DNA of 64,000 nt, from the NCBI GenBank assembly GCA_973895155.1, contig OZ316897.1, positions 1,426,001-1,490,000 of the forward strand. Reading direction: 5' to 3'. The position numbers were made by a program, and so were the translations under genes. How positions within the stretch are numbered: position 1 is the stretch's first letter; each line of letters opens with the position of its first letter. The notes beneath the pieces are model-generated. The model did no database searches, was not told where the DNA came from, and was given only the letters and a program-made list of their open reading frames with translations. This DNA comes from Marsupella aquatica (Eukaryota > Marchantiophyta). Below are positions 63,600 to 64,000 of the stretch, piece after piece.

Positions 63600-64000
63600 T
63601 TTACGACGACCTAAGCAAGCACCTGTAGGATTTACCGTTTAACTTGGGCTATTTTTGAGACCCCAATAGCAAGGTTTAAGGAGACAAACTTTAAGTTTTA
63701 TGGTTTAAGGGGGGTTTAAACAAATAAAGGGGGAAACCCCTTGTAAACAATGGGGGCTAAGAAGGGGTAGAATTGAGTGGGGCCAGGTGGAGCCCGGGAA
63801 GGCAAGCCCCCTCACTAAAGGGCTGCTGGGCCATAAGGGGCACCCCTAGGGCTTGACATGTGGAATCTTGGGGGCTAAGGAGGGAGCTCTGCAAGTAATA
63901 AGGATGAGAAGGGCGAGTGCCAGGGCGTGAGCCGGGCCGACGCACGGAGAGAGCCGGGAGGCGCAGCAGACAGAGCGCAGGAAGTCGGGGGGAGGCTAAT
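63600..64000. other. Window end, nothing recognised
   Basis: Purine-rich and later GC-rich DNA. The only ORF (63945-63757, minus) has no recognisable features. I see no gene, repeat or RNA here. Confidence 0.5.

Overview
This window is nuclear DNA of a land plant with a large, repeat-rich genome. The evidence is a set of plant-type transposons: a Ty3/Gypsy element with multi-kilobase LTRs, an L1-type LINE with a DUF4283/zinc-knuckle ORF1, a CACTA (En/Spm) element with tnp2-DUF4218-DUF4216 domains, a Ty1/Copia element, solo LTRs and MITE-like insertions. There is also degenerate TTTAGGG-like DNA. The species cannot be named from the sequence. No intact single-copy host gene was found. The only non-transposon coding candidates lie in the last 5 kb and are broken or uncertain.

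Layout. (1) 1-399: flanking DNA made of a 210-bp tandem repeat. (2) 400-29538: one Ty3/Gypsy element bracketed by the 5-bp duplication CATAC, with LTRs at 400-3327 and 24867-29538. Three later insertions lie inside it: solo LTR1 (4489-8487, in gag), an antisense LINE with both ORFs open (9870-17320, in protease) and solo LTR2 (19582-23422, in RNase H). Each has a target-site duplication, and removing each one restores the interrupted reading frame. (3) 30117-36948: solo LTR3 on the minus strand, TSD GTTGT-free itself but flanked by GTGTG, containing a nested LTR4 (32463-35926, TSD GTTGT) and a small inverted-repeat element. (4) 36954-38583: decayed DNA with unrecognised minus-strand ORF remnants. 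(5) 38587-56716: a CACTA element with divergent genes either side of a telomere-like GT-rich block. It is interrupted by solo LTR5 (43706-46034) and by a Copia element (50555-56430). (6) 56717-64000: a plus-strand gene remnant with dioxygenase-like motifs, converging with a minus-strand PIF1-like helicase pseudogene that carries a MITE in an intron.

The most unusual signal is that the LTRs themselves are coding. The Gypsy element's LTR and solo LTRs 1, 2, 3 and 4 hold long sense-strand reading frames (up to about 1,265 codons, with in-frame stops). They share one plan: a central conserved domain resembling the plant transposon/mobile-domain type, a proline-rich linker, and a C-terminal coiled coil. 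In LTR1 and LTR3 a TATA box lies about 100 nt before the frame, and in LTR1 a second TATA lies after it. This suggests a U3-encoded accessory gene, comparable in position to U3 accessory genes of some retroviruses. Five of the LTR types also carry a hairpin with a GCGG loop near the 3' end of the LTR, with compensatory stem changes between families.

A second notable signal is a SET-domain-like reading frame inside the CACTA element. It lies directly downstream of a Cys-rich N-terminal exon and upstream of the tnp2 transposase. Most premature stops in the window fit C-to-T or G-to-A changes, as expected for methylated, silenced transposons.
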